A stretch of DNA of 47,768 bases from Desulfobacterales bacterium (GCA_020353555.1 CP070697.1:6100022-6147789); one strand, 5' to 3'; shown: positions 7,803 through 16,991, counted from the stretch's first letter. Numbers and translations are program-made. Notes: generated from the sequence alone by a model not told the origin.

Positions 7803-9866
7803 TTAAATGGGTATTGCAAAACGGAACGTCGCGCCCTGGCCTTCGCCGGCGCTTTCCACCCAGATTCGGCCGCCATGGAGTTCCACCAGATTCTTGGTTA
7901 GAGACAACCCCAAACCGGTACCTTGAAAGCGGCGGCTGGCCGACCCATCCGCCTGTTCAAACGGCTGGAAGACGCGCTTTTGATCTTCGGATTTAATGCC
8001 GATTCCTGTATCCGTAATGGCAATCTCGACGCACTTGCGTCCCGGCACGTTCGACGCCTCACCGCTTTCAAGCCGCTTTCCGATGATCGGCAAACCCCCC
8101 GTGTCACCCCGGCGGCGCCCAGGTTGGAGGGCGCACTCAACGGCTTGGGCGCGAATCTTTATCCGGCCGCGATCCGGTGTGAATTTCACGGCATTGGAGA
8201 GAAGATTGTACAGGATCTGTTTCAGTTTGCGTTCGTCCGCCCGGATGATTTCGGGAACCGAATCGATGAACATCTCCAGTTGTATCCCGTGCTTCAAGGC
8301 CTTCTCCTTGATCATCGTCAGGCTGCGGTCCAAAAGCATTTTGAGGTTGAGATCGCAGAGTTCGATCTCGAGTTTACCGGCTTCCACCTTGGAAAGATCC
8401 AGAATATCGTTAATCAAGGAGAGCAGATGCTGGCTGCTTTGAAGCACATCCTTGAGATATTCTTCCTGGTTGGCATTCAAATCTCCGAAGTTCTTATCCA
8501 CTACCAGCTCGGTGAACCCGATAATGTGGTTTAAAGGTGTTCGCAGTTCATGGCTCATATTGGCCAGAAACTCACTTTTGGCACGGTTGGCGACTTCGGC
8601 GGCGTCTTTCGCCTTTTTCAATTCTTCCTGGGCGCGTTGACGTTCGGCAATCTCACTGCGCAATTCGGCGTTGGCCCGCGCGAGGCCGGCGGTGCGTTCG
8701 GCAACCCTATTTTCCAGTTCTTCATTCGCCCGGCGCAGGGCCTCTTCGGCCCCCTTGAGTTCGGATACATCGGTGGCCACCTGGATGCGCACAAAACGGT
8801 CGTTCACCCATTTGATCGCGCGATCGCAATTGATGTACCATTTGCCCGTGATCGGATTCTGGGACTCCCAGACATAGACTCCGGCGGGTTGGCCGGCTTC
8901 ATCGAACAACTTGTCGTTGGTACAATGCCGGCAGGGTCCGGATTCCCCCCGGAACGCCTGCCAGCAGATTTCGCCCACTCGATCCCGGCCAAAGCTGTCG
9001 CGCAGATGCTGATTCATGAACAGAATTTCATAAGTTTCCAAATCGGCAACATAGACGCCGGCATCGATGCCATCCAAGACGGTGAGAAACCTTTCATGCG
9101 CCTCCTTGAGGGCATTTTCCGTCTGTTTGCGCTCCTGAACTTCAAGGTGCAGTTCCTGGTTAGCTTTTTTTAAATCCGCCGTGCGCCTTTGCACCTGCAG
9201 TTCCAGCTCGTCGCGGTGTTTCTGCAGCGCTTCTTCGGTTGCGCGCAGCGCGGCGACTTTTTGTTGCAGCTGAGCGTTGTTCACCGCCAGCTTCTGTTGG
9301 GTGCGGGCGCGGACACTTTCGAAAAAATACGCGTAGGCGCAAACCACCAAGAAGGACATAACGAATCTGAGCTTGAAACCGAGGGGATAAACCGCCAAGC
9401 GCGGTGAGGGCTCCCGGAGGGTCAGAAATGTCAGGGCGGCCGCCAATAACAAGAGTGCGGTCAGGGCTCCCTGGCGCGCGCCCAGCAGGAACGAGGCAAA
9501 CAAAGGGAAAGTATAAAACCACAGATGACCGGTAGCGTCGATACCTCCCGTCACAAACAGATAGAAGAAGAGCGCGCCGGCACAACTGATGCCCGCGTAA
9601 CTGCTGCAAATATGATTTCCCGTCCGCCGCAGATGAATTTGCAGAACGATCAGTGCGGCTCCCACGGCAAGGTCAAAAAAACCGAGGGGGAGGTTGCCCT
9701 GCTGCAGTGCGCAAGTACCTAGAATGACGAGATTTAGCACCCCAATCACACTGATGATATTTATCAGGGTAATCTTGCGGGCGATTTCGACATTGTGGTC
9801 GGGGCGGATGCCGCCGGTGATTAACTTCTTGGCCAATTGTGTGAGAGGGCTGCCGTTTGAATTCAT
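7803..9866 (-). CDS. Membrane histidine kinase with PAS domain
   Basis: A 687-aa protein if it starts at 9866 (GGAG 6-7 nt upstream). About six membrane segments fill residues 32-180 (MASE-like). A long coiled coil follows (about 185-270), then a PAS domain (about 270-400), a second coiled coil, HisKA with [14 protein letters not shown], and a HATPase with [17 protein letters not shown] and GTGLGLSL. The PAS domain holds a C-x(10)-C-x2-C set (ICWQAF...PCRHC) known from a deltaproteobacterial PAS subfamily. A stretch of about 35 residues rich in Arg/Gly lies between the N and G1 boxes, longer than usual. There is no receiver. An in-frame start at 10049, also with a plausible ribosome site (GGAAGG), would add 61 low-complexity residues. 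Confidence 0.9.
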   Translation of the reverse strand: MNSNGSPLTQLAKKLITGGIRPDHNVEIARKITLINIISVIGVLNLVILGTCALQQGNLPLGFFDLAVGAALIVLQIHLRRTGNHICSSYAGISCAGALFFYLFVTGGIDATGHLWFYTFPLFASFLLGARQGALTALLLLAAALTFLTLREPSPRLAVYPLGFKLRFVMSFLVVCAYAYFFESVRARTQQKLAVNNAQLQQKVAALRATEEALQKHRDELELQVQRRTADLKKANQELHLEVQERKQTENALKEAHERFLTVLDGIDAGVYVADLETYEILFMNQHLRDSFGRDRVGEICWQAFRGESGPCRHCTNDKLFDEAGQPAGVYVWESQNPITGKWYINCDRAIKWVNDRFVRIQVATDVSELKGAEEALRRANEELENRVAERTAGLARANAELRSEIAERQRAQEELKKAKDAAEVANRAKSEFLANMSHELRTPLNHIIGFTELVVDKNFGDLNANQEEYLKDVLQSSQHLLSLINDILDLSKVEAGKLEIELCDLNLKMLLDRSLTMIKEKALKHGIQLEMFIDSVPEIIRADERKLKQILYNLLSNAVKFTPDRGRIKIRAQAVECALQPGRRRGDTGGLPIIGKRLESGEASNVPGRKCVEIAITDTGIGIKSEDQKRVFQPFEQADGSASRRFQGTGLGLSLTKNLVELHGGRIWVESAGEGQGATFRFAIPI

Positions 9867-10340
9867 CTTGTGCTCCGGAAACGTTCGGCCGGGCGCGGAA
9901 TCAGATCTTCTTCCCGCGGCGCAGATGGAACCGCCATCCAGCCTTGCCCCCTTGAGGGCCAAAGGAGTCTGACTTCGGCCTTGGGGGACCGGATCCGTCG
10001 ATTTGGGCCTTATCGATCCCGGCGGATTGTTCTGCAATATTAGTGCCATCTTCAACCTTCCCCGCGGGTCTGGCACAAGTTCAAAAATTGATTTTATTTC
10101 AATAGGATATAATATCGAAGGGAAGCACCACAGCGTGTTCTGGGAGCGAGGTTCCAAAAGAGAAACCCGTTAGAAGGCAAGAGTGCCAAAGTATTGACTG
10201 AGGCTAGATGGGACGGGGATCTAGGTCCAATCCTCCATAAGACCAGGGCCGAGCGCTGTGTGCCCGCGGCCCGGTGATGCGAATGGGTCGGACGGGTGGC
10301 CCCGGGCGGACCTCTGGTCCGCTCCGGGGGGGGTCCACCA
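9867..10340. other. Intergenic region upstream of the histidine kinase gene
   Basis: The kinase frame stays open to 10157, so part of this region (9867-10049) may be coding if the upstream ATG is used. From 10158 to 10340 the sequence is GC-rich; no gene, promoter or known RNA was recognised. Confidence 0.35.
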
Positions 10341-10994
10341 TTACGCCTTTTTGCTTTGAAAGAAGAGTCTCCCGCTGACCATTTTGACGGCAATTTTGCC
10401 CTGGCCCTCAAGTTCGTCTAACTCGTTCATGAAATCGCTGAAATCGGTATCGGGAAAGTCCGCGGATAAATGGTTCATAATTTTGCGGTAATTTGTGGGT
10501 TCATTCTTTTTTTCCAAATATTTCAGAATCGCCGCCTGCACGTCCGGGTTGCTGATCCAATTTGCTTCGGCGTTTTTCGCATGCTCATCCATTTCGTCTT
10601 CCATGGGCTCCATCTGATCGTCGATGATTTCGGCCAGGTCCTCTCGGGGCGTATCTTCGGTATGGGCCAATTCAATTTGTTCCGCTTCCGCTATCATCTG
10701 TTCCACGCTGCGGGTGGGATTGGCCAGGGAATCCAAATAACTATCGATTTCAGCGGATTCGTACACGGCTTCGTCCAGGGCGTTGTTGAGCAGGGCCTGG
10801 TTCTTATTCTGCAGGCTTGTCAGCATTTGCTTTTCCATGCTGAGCAGGGTCTGTTGGGCCTGCCGGATGAGGGCGACGCCATTCCGGTACAGCTTCAGGA
10901 AATAAAAAAAACCGACGGCGATCACGAATAAAGCGGCGGCCGCAAGACCCACGAAGACAATTGTCATGGTCGAAATGGTCTCATAAAAATTCAT
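10341..10994 (-). CDS. Membrane-anchored coiled-coil protein with C-terminal winged-helix-like region
   Basis: A 217-aa protein of unrecognised family. One membrane segment lies at about 10-33, followed by a cytoplasmic helical region (VALIRQAQQTLLSMEKQMLTSLQNK) likely to be a coiled coil. A very acidic linker occupies about 95-140. A compact C-terminal domain (about 145-215) has NPDVQAAILKYLEKKNEPTNYRKIMNHL, then ELDELEGQGKIAVKMVSGRLFF, which reads like a winged helix with a beta-hairpin wing. The start has GAGGG upstream. A possible role is a membrane-tethered regulator or scaffold, but the sequence alone does not settle it. Neighbours on both sides are on separate transcription units. Confidence 0.68.
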   Translation of the reverse strand: MNFYETISTMTIVFVGLAAAALFVIAVGFFYFLKLYRNGVALIRQAQQTLLSMEKQMLTSLQNKNQALLNNALDEAVYESAEIDSYLDSLANPTRSVEQMIAEAEQIELAHTEDTPREDLAEIIDDQMEPMEDEMDEHAKNAEANWISNPDVQAAILKYLEKKNEPTNYRKIMNHLSADFPDTDFSDFMNELDELEGQGKIAVKMVSGRLFFQSKKA

Positions 10995-11150
10995 CTTAAT
11001 CCCTCGTCTTTCCCAGGCAATCCAGATCGTTTACGATTTTGCCGGCGATGAGATGCAAAAAAGGAGATCCGTCAAGCGCAGATCCTTTAGAAAATTACCA
11101 CACCCTATTTCTGAATGCAAATAACACGTTTGGGGGAGGTACCGACTGGG

Positions 11151-11213
11151 GACATCGTCTTTCAGCAAAGGTCCTCTCCCCTCCAAGAATTCCAAAGGCG
11201 TTGGACCTGGAAA
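11151..11213 (+). repeat. Second dispersed repeat, copy 1
   Basis: This 63-bp stretch resembles 47027-47088. The best-kept part is TCCAAAGGCGTTGG, with GCAAAGG, CCC...CAA and CCTG...AAA blocks around it in the same order. Both copies lie between divergently transcribed genes. No function is recognised. Confidence 0.6.
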
Positions 11214-11337
11214 TCCCTCCCGGTACGGTTGACATTTGCCGAATTGTCCGGTAGGTGTATTCATCCCTGAACGGACGTGAGGCTGTTGATTGAGCGGTAT
11301 CCAAAAAAAATAAACGTTTGTTTGAGAAGCGCTCGCC

Positions 11338-11871
11338 ATGAAACGTTCCATGCTGATTTATATGGTGGCGGTGTGGCTGGCCAACTATACGGCCACCTGG
11401 TTTATCCCCCTGCCGCTGTTCGGTCTTGTGTCCATCGGGACCCTCATCTTCGGCGTCACCTTCACCCAGCGCGACCGGGTTCACCGTTACGGACGCAAAG
11501 CGGTCTACAGCATGATTTTCATGGCGGCGATCGGGATGGTCCTGGAATCATTGCTGTTGGGCGTTGCGTGGCGCATTATTGCCGCCTCGTTTATTGCCAT
11601 CGTCCTGAGCGAAACCGCGGACACCGAGGTATACCAGAAACTGCGGCATCGTGCCTGGGTGCAGCGGGTGGCGGGCTCCAACCTGGTCAGTATTCCGCTG
11701 GACAGTCTCGTGTTTAACCTGATCGCCTTTGCCGGCGTATTTGCGGCGCCGATGCTGGTCGCGATAATTTTCGGGGAAATTGTGGCTAAATTTGTAACCG
11801 GTGCCGTGGCCGCCCTGTGGAAGACCAGCGATTTCCTGGAACTTGATTTGAGGGGAAGCTCAACCGTCTGA
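11338..11871 (+). CDS. VUT-family (YhhQ-like) queuosine-precursor transporter
   Basis: A 177-aa membrane protein with about five or six hydrophobic segments. It carries family marks: an early WLANYTATWF helix, IGTLIFGVTFTQRDRVH, LSETADTEVYQKLR, and SNLVSIPLDSLVFNLIAF. The YhhQ/DUF165 family imports preQ0/preQ1 for queuosine. It is shorter than the roughly 220-aa enterobacterial protein, mainly at the N-terminus. The ribosome site is weak (GAGAAG about 10 nt upstream). I looked for a preQ1 riboswitch in the 343-bp leader and saw none. The gene stands alone, and a repeat array (11981-12143) follows. Confidence 0.8.
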   Translation: MKRSMLIYMVAVWLANYTATWFIPLPLFGLVSIGTLIFGVTFTQRDRVHRYGRKAVYSMIFMAAIGMVLESLLLGVAWRIIAASFIAIVLSETADTEVYQKLRHRAWVQRVAGSNLVSIPLDSLVFNLIAFAGVFAAPMLVAIIFGEIVAKFVTGAVAALWKTSDFLELDLRGSSTV

Positions 11872-11980
11872 CCCAGCCGGTTTAATCGCAGCGACCGGTG
11901 GGAATTTTCTCTTTGTCCGCACCGATCCGGTTCAGCCTGTCGGAAATAAGGCCAAAAAGCTTCTCAATGCTTGGGTGTAC

Positions 11981-12143
11981 CAATTTAACACGAAAATAAA
12001 ATTTTCATGCATTGTGGTGGCCCGAAGGGCCGCGAATGTTTAGTACGTAAATAAAATCTTCATGCACCGTGGTGGCCCAGAGGGCCATGAATGTTGAGCT
12101 GTATGAAGAATATCCCGGTCGACCTATCCACGGTTTTTCAAAG
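11981..12143 (-). repeat. Palindromic interspersed repeat, copy B (reverse), with doubled palindrome
   Basis: Reverse-complement relative of the repeats at 2258 and 15479. The compact palindrome occurs twice in tandem: about 12004-12039 and about 12059-12093, each holding GTGGTGGCCC and GGGCC. An AAATAAAAT spacer separates them. The GGATAGG core follows (as CCTATCC near 12123). It lies just past the stop of the SNF2 gene, between two convergent genes. Confidence 0.82.
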
Positions 12144-12177
12144 GGGTACACTTGGGGGGAGGGTTTCTGCGTACGCT

Positions 12178-15100
12178 TCAAGCCGACCCTGCAAGGACAG
12201 GGGCGGTCGCCTCACCCGGCATGGAGAGCAGGTCAATCAATTCTTCCCGGTTGAACGCTTTCAGTAGTCCCGGGTCATCTTCCTGCACGACGTCTTCCAT
12301 GAGGTTGCGTTTTTTGGCGATGAGGGCGGCAATCTTTTCTTCGAGGGTTCCGGCGGTTACCAGCTTAAAGACTTGCACGCCGCGCCTTTGGCCGATGCGG
12401 TGAACCCGGTCGGTGGCCTGGTCTTCCCGCGCGGCGTTCCACCAGCGGTCATAATGGATGACCACCGAAGCGGCCACCAGGTCAATACCAGTGCCCCCGG
12501 CCTTGAGGCTGCCCACGAACACCCGGCAAGCGGGGTCGTCGGCGAAGCGGGCGATGATATCGCCCCGGTTGCGGCTGGCGCCGGTCAGACTGGCAAACCC
12601 CACTTGCTGGACCGCCAGGTGTTTTTTAATAATCTCGATCATGGCCAGATACTGGCTGTAGACCACCACTTTCTGCCCGCTGTCCAGACTCTCGGCTAAG
12701 AGTTCCGTGAAAAGATCCCACTTGCCGGATTCGTAACGGACGTAATCATCCGTCTTCTTTTCGACCAGCGCCGGGTGGTTGCAGATCTGTTTCAGCAGGT
12801 TCAGCAGGGCAAAAATGTGCATATAGGGCACCGGTTCCTGCCCCTTCTCCAGCACCTCCCGCAAGCCCCGGCCGCGGGCGGCCACGGCATCCCGGTAAAG
12901 CTTGACCTGATCTTCACTGAGCCGGCAGGTGCGCAGGTCTTCAATTTTTTCCGGCAGCTCTTTTAACACCGTTCCTTTCATCCGGCGCAGTGTAAAGGGG
13001 GATATCAGCCGGCTGAGTTCCTTGCGGCGCGAGACGTCTTGATCCTGCTCGATTGCATTCAAATAGCGGTCAATAAATTTGGCGGTGGAGCCCAAATATC
13101 CGGGAACCGCCAGATCCATGAGCGCCTTGAGTTCGATTAGGCTGTTTTCAATCGGTGTTCCCGTGAGGCCGATTTTCATTGAGGCGTCGATGGCCTCGGC
13201 CGCGCCATAGGCCTGGGTGAGAGGATTTTTGATATTCTGAATCTCATCAAAGACCGCCACCGCAAAATGGACCGGTTTGAGGATTTCGGTATTGCGTCGC
13301 AGGATACCGTAAGAGGTCAAGACCACATCGTTGCGGCGCAGGGCCTCTTGCAGATCCCGCTGGTTGCCGTAATAGACGGCGGTTTTCAGACCGGGGGCGT
13401 GCTCGCGGATCTTATTTTCCCAGTGACTGATAACGGTCGTGGGGCAAACCACCAAAAAAGGTTCGGGAGCCTGGGCCTGCTCGCGCAGACAGGCCATCAA
13501 GGCCATCACCTGATGGGTTTTGCCGAGGCCCATGTCATCACAGAGCAATCCACCGAAACGGTTTTCGAACAGAAACCAGAGCCATTCGGTGCCGCGCTGC
13601 TGGTAGGCGCGCAAGACGGAGGTCATTCCCTTGATATCCGGCAGCGGACGGGAGGGTTTCAGCTCCAACAGCTTTTCCAGGACGGCCACGGGCTCCGGGG
13701 CGCCGGTCAATGACGGCGGCTTGTGGCTGGTGGCGGCGATACGAAAGATATCGGCGCGTTTCAGCCGTATCCGGTCGGTCCCTTCCGGCGGCGGTTGCAC
13801 GGCCAGCTGCTTGAGCAAGGCGTCCAACGGCTCCAAATCGGGCGCCTGGCAGTCGATCCAGCCCTCGGCCGTCGCGATAAAGCGCTGATGGGCCTGCTTG
13901 GCGCGCAGGATTTCAGCCAGGGAAACCGCTTGATTGCCGGCGCCGTAGCTGACCGCCAGCCAGCACCAGTCGCGGTCGAGCGCCGCGGGCGTAATTTCGA
14001 TCCTTTCAAACTGCTTGAAGATCTTCAGACGCTTAATTTGGTCGTCCACCAGGTACGCGCCGTTCTTCAGATCCGTTTCAAATTCTTCCAAAAAACTGGG
14101 GACCTGGCTCCTCTGGATGACCGTCTTGACCGGTTCGCGGAACCTGGCCGGCGGTGGGTGCGGGTATTGGTCTTCCGCCAGAATTCCCAGCTCCTTGATG
14201 TAGTATAAATCTCCGTATTGAAAGCGCTTGAGGTCTTTTCTTTCAAAGAATTTGGCTTCGCCGTTCTGCTGGATCAGGCGGACCAGAGGGCGGACCTCAA
14301 TATCCAGCGCGTCATTCAGTTTCACGTCAAAAAGGGAGTCCAGCGGTATGGGATGAATCGCCAGGCCGTGGTGATTACAAAGCAGTTCTTTAAAACTGTT
14401 CAGCACGCGCTTGACTTTCTTGCGGGGAATGTTCAGGGCGAAAAGCTTTTGGTCGGCGGAGTCCCGGCAAGTAACCACGAATTCACCGGAAGTTTCGGCC
14501 ACGGCCGCGTGAAAACGGCCGCCAGCGGTTCCCAGTTCCCGGTAGCCGTGATACGCCAATTTGTGCCAGAAACTTTCTTCCATCACCTGTCTGCGGGTTT
14601 TGAGGCCCTGGTCCATCAGCAGCTCCTCGTGGGGAGTCAGGGTCAGCAGGGAAATCCGCTGGATGACCGCTGCCCGAGTGGGAACCGCGCCGTCGGCCGC
14701 GCCGTCGGCCGGGGGAAGGGTACAGCGTTCCAAAAACCGGTGGCGGTCCATACCTCGGGAAAAATAGACCAGGAGCCGGTCGCCGCCGCGGCTGAAGACT
14801 TCCAGGGCCTCTTGATCTCCGTGATGGGCCGTCATCATCCGGATGGTTTGGGGCGTCTCCCGCAACCCCTCCGCCAAGACGCTGGCCAGACGATACCAGA
14901 TGCTGGATTTAAAATCATCGCTCAGATTGGTGATTCCCTGCTTGCGCTGCAAAGCCAGGACCACCTGGGATAATTCTTTCAGATGCGAACAGGTTCGGGA
15001 CCGGGCGGTGCTGCAGGTACAGAATTGCTGATCGACGCGGCCGCGGGGGGCGTCCACCCGGATGGCGATTCCCGGCCGCTTGTCCCGCGGATCCGGCATT

Positions 15101-15228
15101 AACGCCAGAGCGTTGCGGTGGAATTCCAGGCGGTGGAGGTCGGCGACCGTGAGAGCCCCTTTCTTTGCGGAAGTTATCGGGGTAGCCGCCGTCTTTTTTG
15201 CGCTTGGACGCCTGTTTTTTTTAGCCAT
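12178..15228 (-). CDS. SWIM-SNF2 family helicase/ATPase
   Basis: A 1016-aa protein. A basic Lys/Ala-rich start is followed by a SWIM zinc motif near residues 60-80 (FCTCSTARSRTCSHL, CxC...CxH). A long middle region precedes the SNF2 ATPase: DDMGLGKT (Walker A), FDEIQNIKN (motif II, DEIQ for the usual DEAH/DEAQ), LTGTPIENSLIEL (III), VVYSQY (IV), GSLKAGGTGIDL (V) and DRVHRIGQRR (VI). All motifs are intact, so it should be an active DNA translocase, probably in chromosome or repair processes. The start at 15228 is chosen because the upstream extension needs a TTG codon and looks unlike protein; no clear ribosome site is seen. Inverted copies of the palindromic repeat flank the gene. Confidence 0.92.
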   Translation of the reverse strand: MAKKNRRPSAKKTAATPITSAKKGALTVADLHRLEFHRNALALMPDPRDKRPGIAIRVDAPRGRVDQQFCTCSTARSRTCSHLKELSQVVLALQRKQGITNLSDDFKSSIWYRLASVLAEGLRETPQTIRMMTAHHGDQEALEVFSRGGDRLLVYFSRGMDRHRFLERCTLPPADGAADGAVPTRAAVIQRISLLTLTPHEELLMDQGLKTRRQVMEESFWHKLAYHGYRELGTAGGRFHAAVAETSGEFVVTCRDSADQKLFALNIPRKKVKRVLNSFKELLCNHHGLAIHPIPLDSLFDVKLNDALDIEVRPLVRLIQQNGEAKFFERKDLKRFQYGDLYYIKELGILAEDQYPHPPPARFREPVKTVIQRSQVPSFLEEFETDLKNGAYLVDDQIKRLKIFKQFERIEITPAALDRDWCWLAVSYGAGNQAVSLAEILRAKQAHQRFIATAEGWIDCQAPDLEPLDALLKQLAVQPPPEGTDRIRLKRADIFRIAATSHKPPSLTGAPEPVAVLEKLLELKPSRPLPDIKGMTSVLRAYQQRGTEWLWFLFENRFGGLLCDDMGLGKTHQVMALMACLREQAQAPEPFLVVCPTTVISHWENKIREHAPGLKTAVYYGNQRDLQEALRRNDVVLTSYGILRRNTEILKPVHFAVAVFDEIQNIKNPLTQAYGAAEAIDASMKIGLTGTPIENSLIELKALMDLAVPGYLGSTAKFIDRYLNAIEQDQDVSRRKELSRLISPFTLRRMKGTVLKELPEKIEDLRTCRLSEDQVKLYRDAVAARGRGLREVLEKGQEPVPYMHIFALLNLLKQICNHPALVEKKTDDYVRYESGKWDLFTELLAESLDSGQKVVVYSQYLAMIEIIKKHLAVQQVGFASLTGASRNRGDIIARFADDPACRVFVGSLKAGGTGIDLVAASVVIHYDRWWNAAREDQATDRVHRIGQRRGVQVFKLVTAGTLEEKIAALIAKKRNLMEDVVQEDDPGLLKAFNREELIDLLSMPGEATAPVLAGSA

Positions 15229-15478
15229 GGGAAACGGGGTGGAGCTGATGCGCAGATGACTTGACGTACGGCCGTCCAAGTCATTAAGTGCTCAGCGCCG
15301 TGATAGGGAAAAAATTTTGTCGCTCTTTTTCGTCTTCGCGGCTTCGGGTTGGCGTTGCACGCCGCAAAAGCCTTGCGCTGCAAGTTGGCGGCCGAAGATG
15401 CTGGCCTCAAACGGCTATCCGGCAACCTCCCGCATTTTGCAGGCCTCGATTTGTAAAATGCATGCTGGCTTCTAAGTA

Positions 15479-15796
15479 ACCGTTTAGCGCTTTGAAAAAC
15501 CAGGGATAGGCCGACCGCTGATCGGCTTTTGGCAGCGGAAAAAACTCGCAAAGAAGGTTCGTAAAACCGACCCGCGCGGTGATTTCAAAAAGAAGGCCGC
15601 GCAAAGGAAGGTCTATCCAGGCCTGGATGGGAACGCCTTTTTACGGTTCGGTTGAACGACCTCTAATTTTTTCAGACCGTTTCCCGCTGCCCCAAGCCGA
15701 TGAGCGGGCGACCGGGATATTTTTCATACAGCTAAACATTCATGGCCCTTCGGGCCACCACGGTGCATGAAAATTTTATTTACGTACTAAATTGAT
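15479..15796 (+). repeat. Palindromic interspersed repeat, copy C (forward), split by an insertion
   Basis: The left part (15479-15514) matches copy A from GTTTAG through GGATAGG, and the right part (15709-15796) matches from ACCGGGATATT to CTAAATTGAT. The palindrome here is the most regular: TTCATG, then GGCCC-TTC-GGGCC, then CACC-AC-GGTG, then CATGAA, giving a possible three-way junction. About 195 bp absent from copies A and B separate the halves. Confidence 0.85.
15515..15708. mobile_element. MITE-like insertion inside repeat copy C
   Basis: The insert is about 192 bp and has imperfect terminal inverted repeats of about 27 bp: the left end CCGCTGATCGGCTT with GGCAGCGG, and the right end read in reverse CCGCTCATCGGCTT with GGCAGCGG. 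CGACC occurs at 15512-15516 and again at 15709-15713, while copy B has it once, as expected for a 5-bp target duplication. The exact boundary is uncertain by about 2 nt. A perfect 14-bp palindrome (ATCCAGGCCTGGAT) lies at 15615-15628. No transposase is encoded. Confidence 0.68.
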
Positions 15797-15909
15797 GCTC
15801 TTCTAATAGGAGTCCCGGGCGCTTCTGTCAAGGGAAGATGCGGCTCCCAAGACCCAATTTCTGCCCTGACACCCCGTCATCTTTTTGTAATGTTTAAATA
15901 TTTAAGAAA

Positions 15910-15937
15910 TTGACAGGGGGCTTTACCTTGGCAGAAT
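15910..15937 (+). promoter_or_regulatory. Likely sigma-70-type promoter of tctCBA
   Basis: TTGACA at 15910-15915, a 16-nt spacer, and CAGAAT at 15932-15937, about 52 bp before the tctC start. Confidence 0.45.
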
Positions 15938-15989
15938 GCTGTCAGCGCGCAGCATCTAACCCGCAACATCCGTTGAAAAGGAGGAGACT

Positions 15990-16964
15990 ATGCGAAAAAA
16001 AGCTTTAGTGGCACTGGGTGTGACGGTCCTGATGATGGCCGCAGGGGGTTGGACGGCGGCTTCCGCCGCGGATTATCCCCAAAGGCCCATCACTCTGATT
16101 TGTCCCTGGGGGGCCGGCGGCGGTACCGATGCCGTTTCGCGGATCATTGCCACCTTGCTCAAAAAGGAACTGGGCGTACCGGTCAATGTGGTCAATCGGA
16201 CCGGTGGCAGCGGGGCGGTGGGTCATACGGCCATGGCCACGGCCAAACCGGACGGCTACACCATCGGCATGCCCACGGTGGAAATTACCATGATGCACTG
16301 GATGGGGCTGACCGAGATTACATACCAGAATTTGACTCCCGTCTGTATGGTGAATTTCGATTCGGCGGCCATCAATATCCGCACCGATGCCCCCTGGGCG
16401 ACGTATAAGGATCTGGAAAACTACATTCGTGCAAATCCGGGCCAACTCAAGGATTCCGGCACGGGCCAAGGAGGCATCTGGCATCTGGCGATGGCCGGCT
16501 GGCTGAAGGCCGTCGGGTTTGCACCCACCGACATTAAGTGGATTCCCAGCAAGGGCGCCGCACCGGCTTTGCAGGACCTCATGGCCGGCGGCATCGACAT
16601 GAGCAGCTGCTCCCTGCCCGAGGCCGCCACCCTCATCGATGCCGGCAAAGTCAAACCCCTGGCCGTGATGGCGCCGGAACGGGATCCCAAGTTTCCCGAT
16701 CTGCCCACGCTGAAGGAATTGGGTATCGACTGGACCTGTGGGGCCTGGCGGGGAATCGCGGCCCCCAAAGGTACGCCGGCCGAAATCGTAGCCGTTTTGG
16801 AAAAAGCCATTGAAAAAGTGGTCAAAAGCGATGAATTCATCAAATTCATGCAAAATCGCGGCTTCGGCATTTACTGGCTGAATTCGACTGATTTTGCCCA
16901 AGCCTTGGCGCAGGCGGACAAAGACAACGGCGAGATCATGAAAGCCGCCGGGATTGCCAAGTAA
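15990..16964 (+). CDS. tctC: Tripartite tricarboxylate transporter, periplasmic binding protein (TctC/Bug family)
   Basis: A 324-aa protein with a strong ribosome site (AAGGAGGAG). Residues 1-27 form a signal peptide (MRKKALVALGV, hydrophobic core, cleavage near SAADYP). The mature protein has the Bug-family fold marks: YPQRPITLICPWGAGGGTDAVSR at its start, NRTGGSGAVGHTAMA, then GRPG-like and ERDPKFPDLPTLKELG segments. These proteins bind carboxylates or related solutes in the periplasm and pass them to TctAB. The ligand cannot be read from sequence. It is first in tctCBA, with tctB 27 bp downstream. Confidence 0.93.
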   Translation: MRKKALVALGVTVLMMAAGGWTAASAADYPQRPITLICPWGAGGGTDAVSRIIATLLKKELGVPVNVVNRTGGSGAVGHTAMATAKPDGYTIGMPTVEITMMHWMGLTEITYQNLTPVCMVNFDSAAINIRTDAPWATYKDLENYIRANPGQLKDSGTGQGGIWHLAMAGWLKAVGFAPTDIKWIPSKGAAPALQDLMAGGIDMSSCSLPEAATLIDAGKVKPLAVMAPERDPKFPDLPTLKELGIDWTCGAWRGIAAPKGTPAEIVAVLEKAIEKVVKSDEFIKFMQNRGFGIYWLNSTDFAQALAQADKDNGEIMKAAGIAK

Positions 16965-16991
16965 CTTCAATTGGGGCGCAAAGGTAGCATC

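Noticed and set aside
10995-11337. preQ1 riboswitch before the YhhQ-like gene
   Set aside because: No preQ1-I or -II type motif was found; the region holds only the second dispersed repeat.
15915-15950. Sigma-54 promoter before tctC (TTGGCAG...)
   Set aside because: The -12 GC is absent at the required distance; a TTGACA-type promoter fits better.
16005-16970. 321-codon minus-strand frame
   Set aside because: Complete antisense shadow of tctC.
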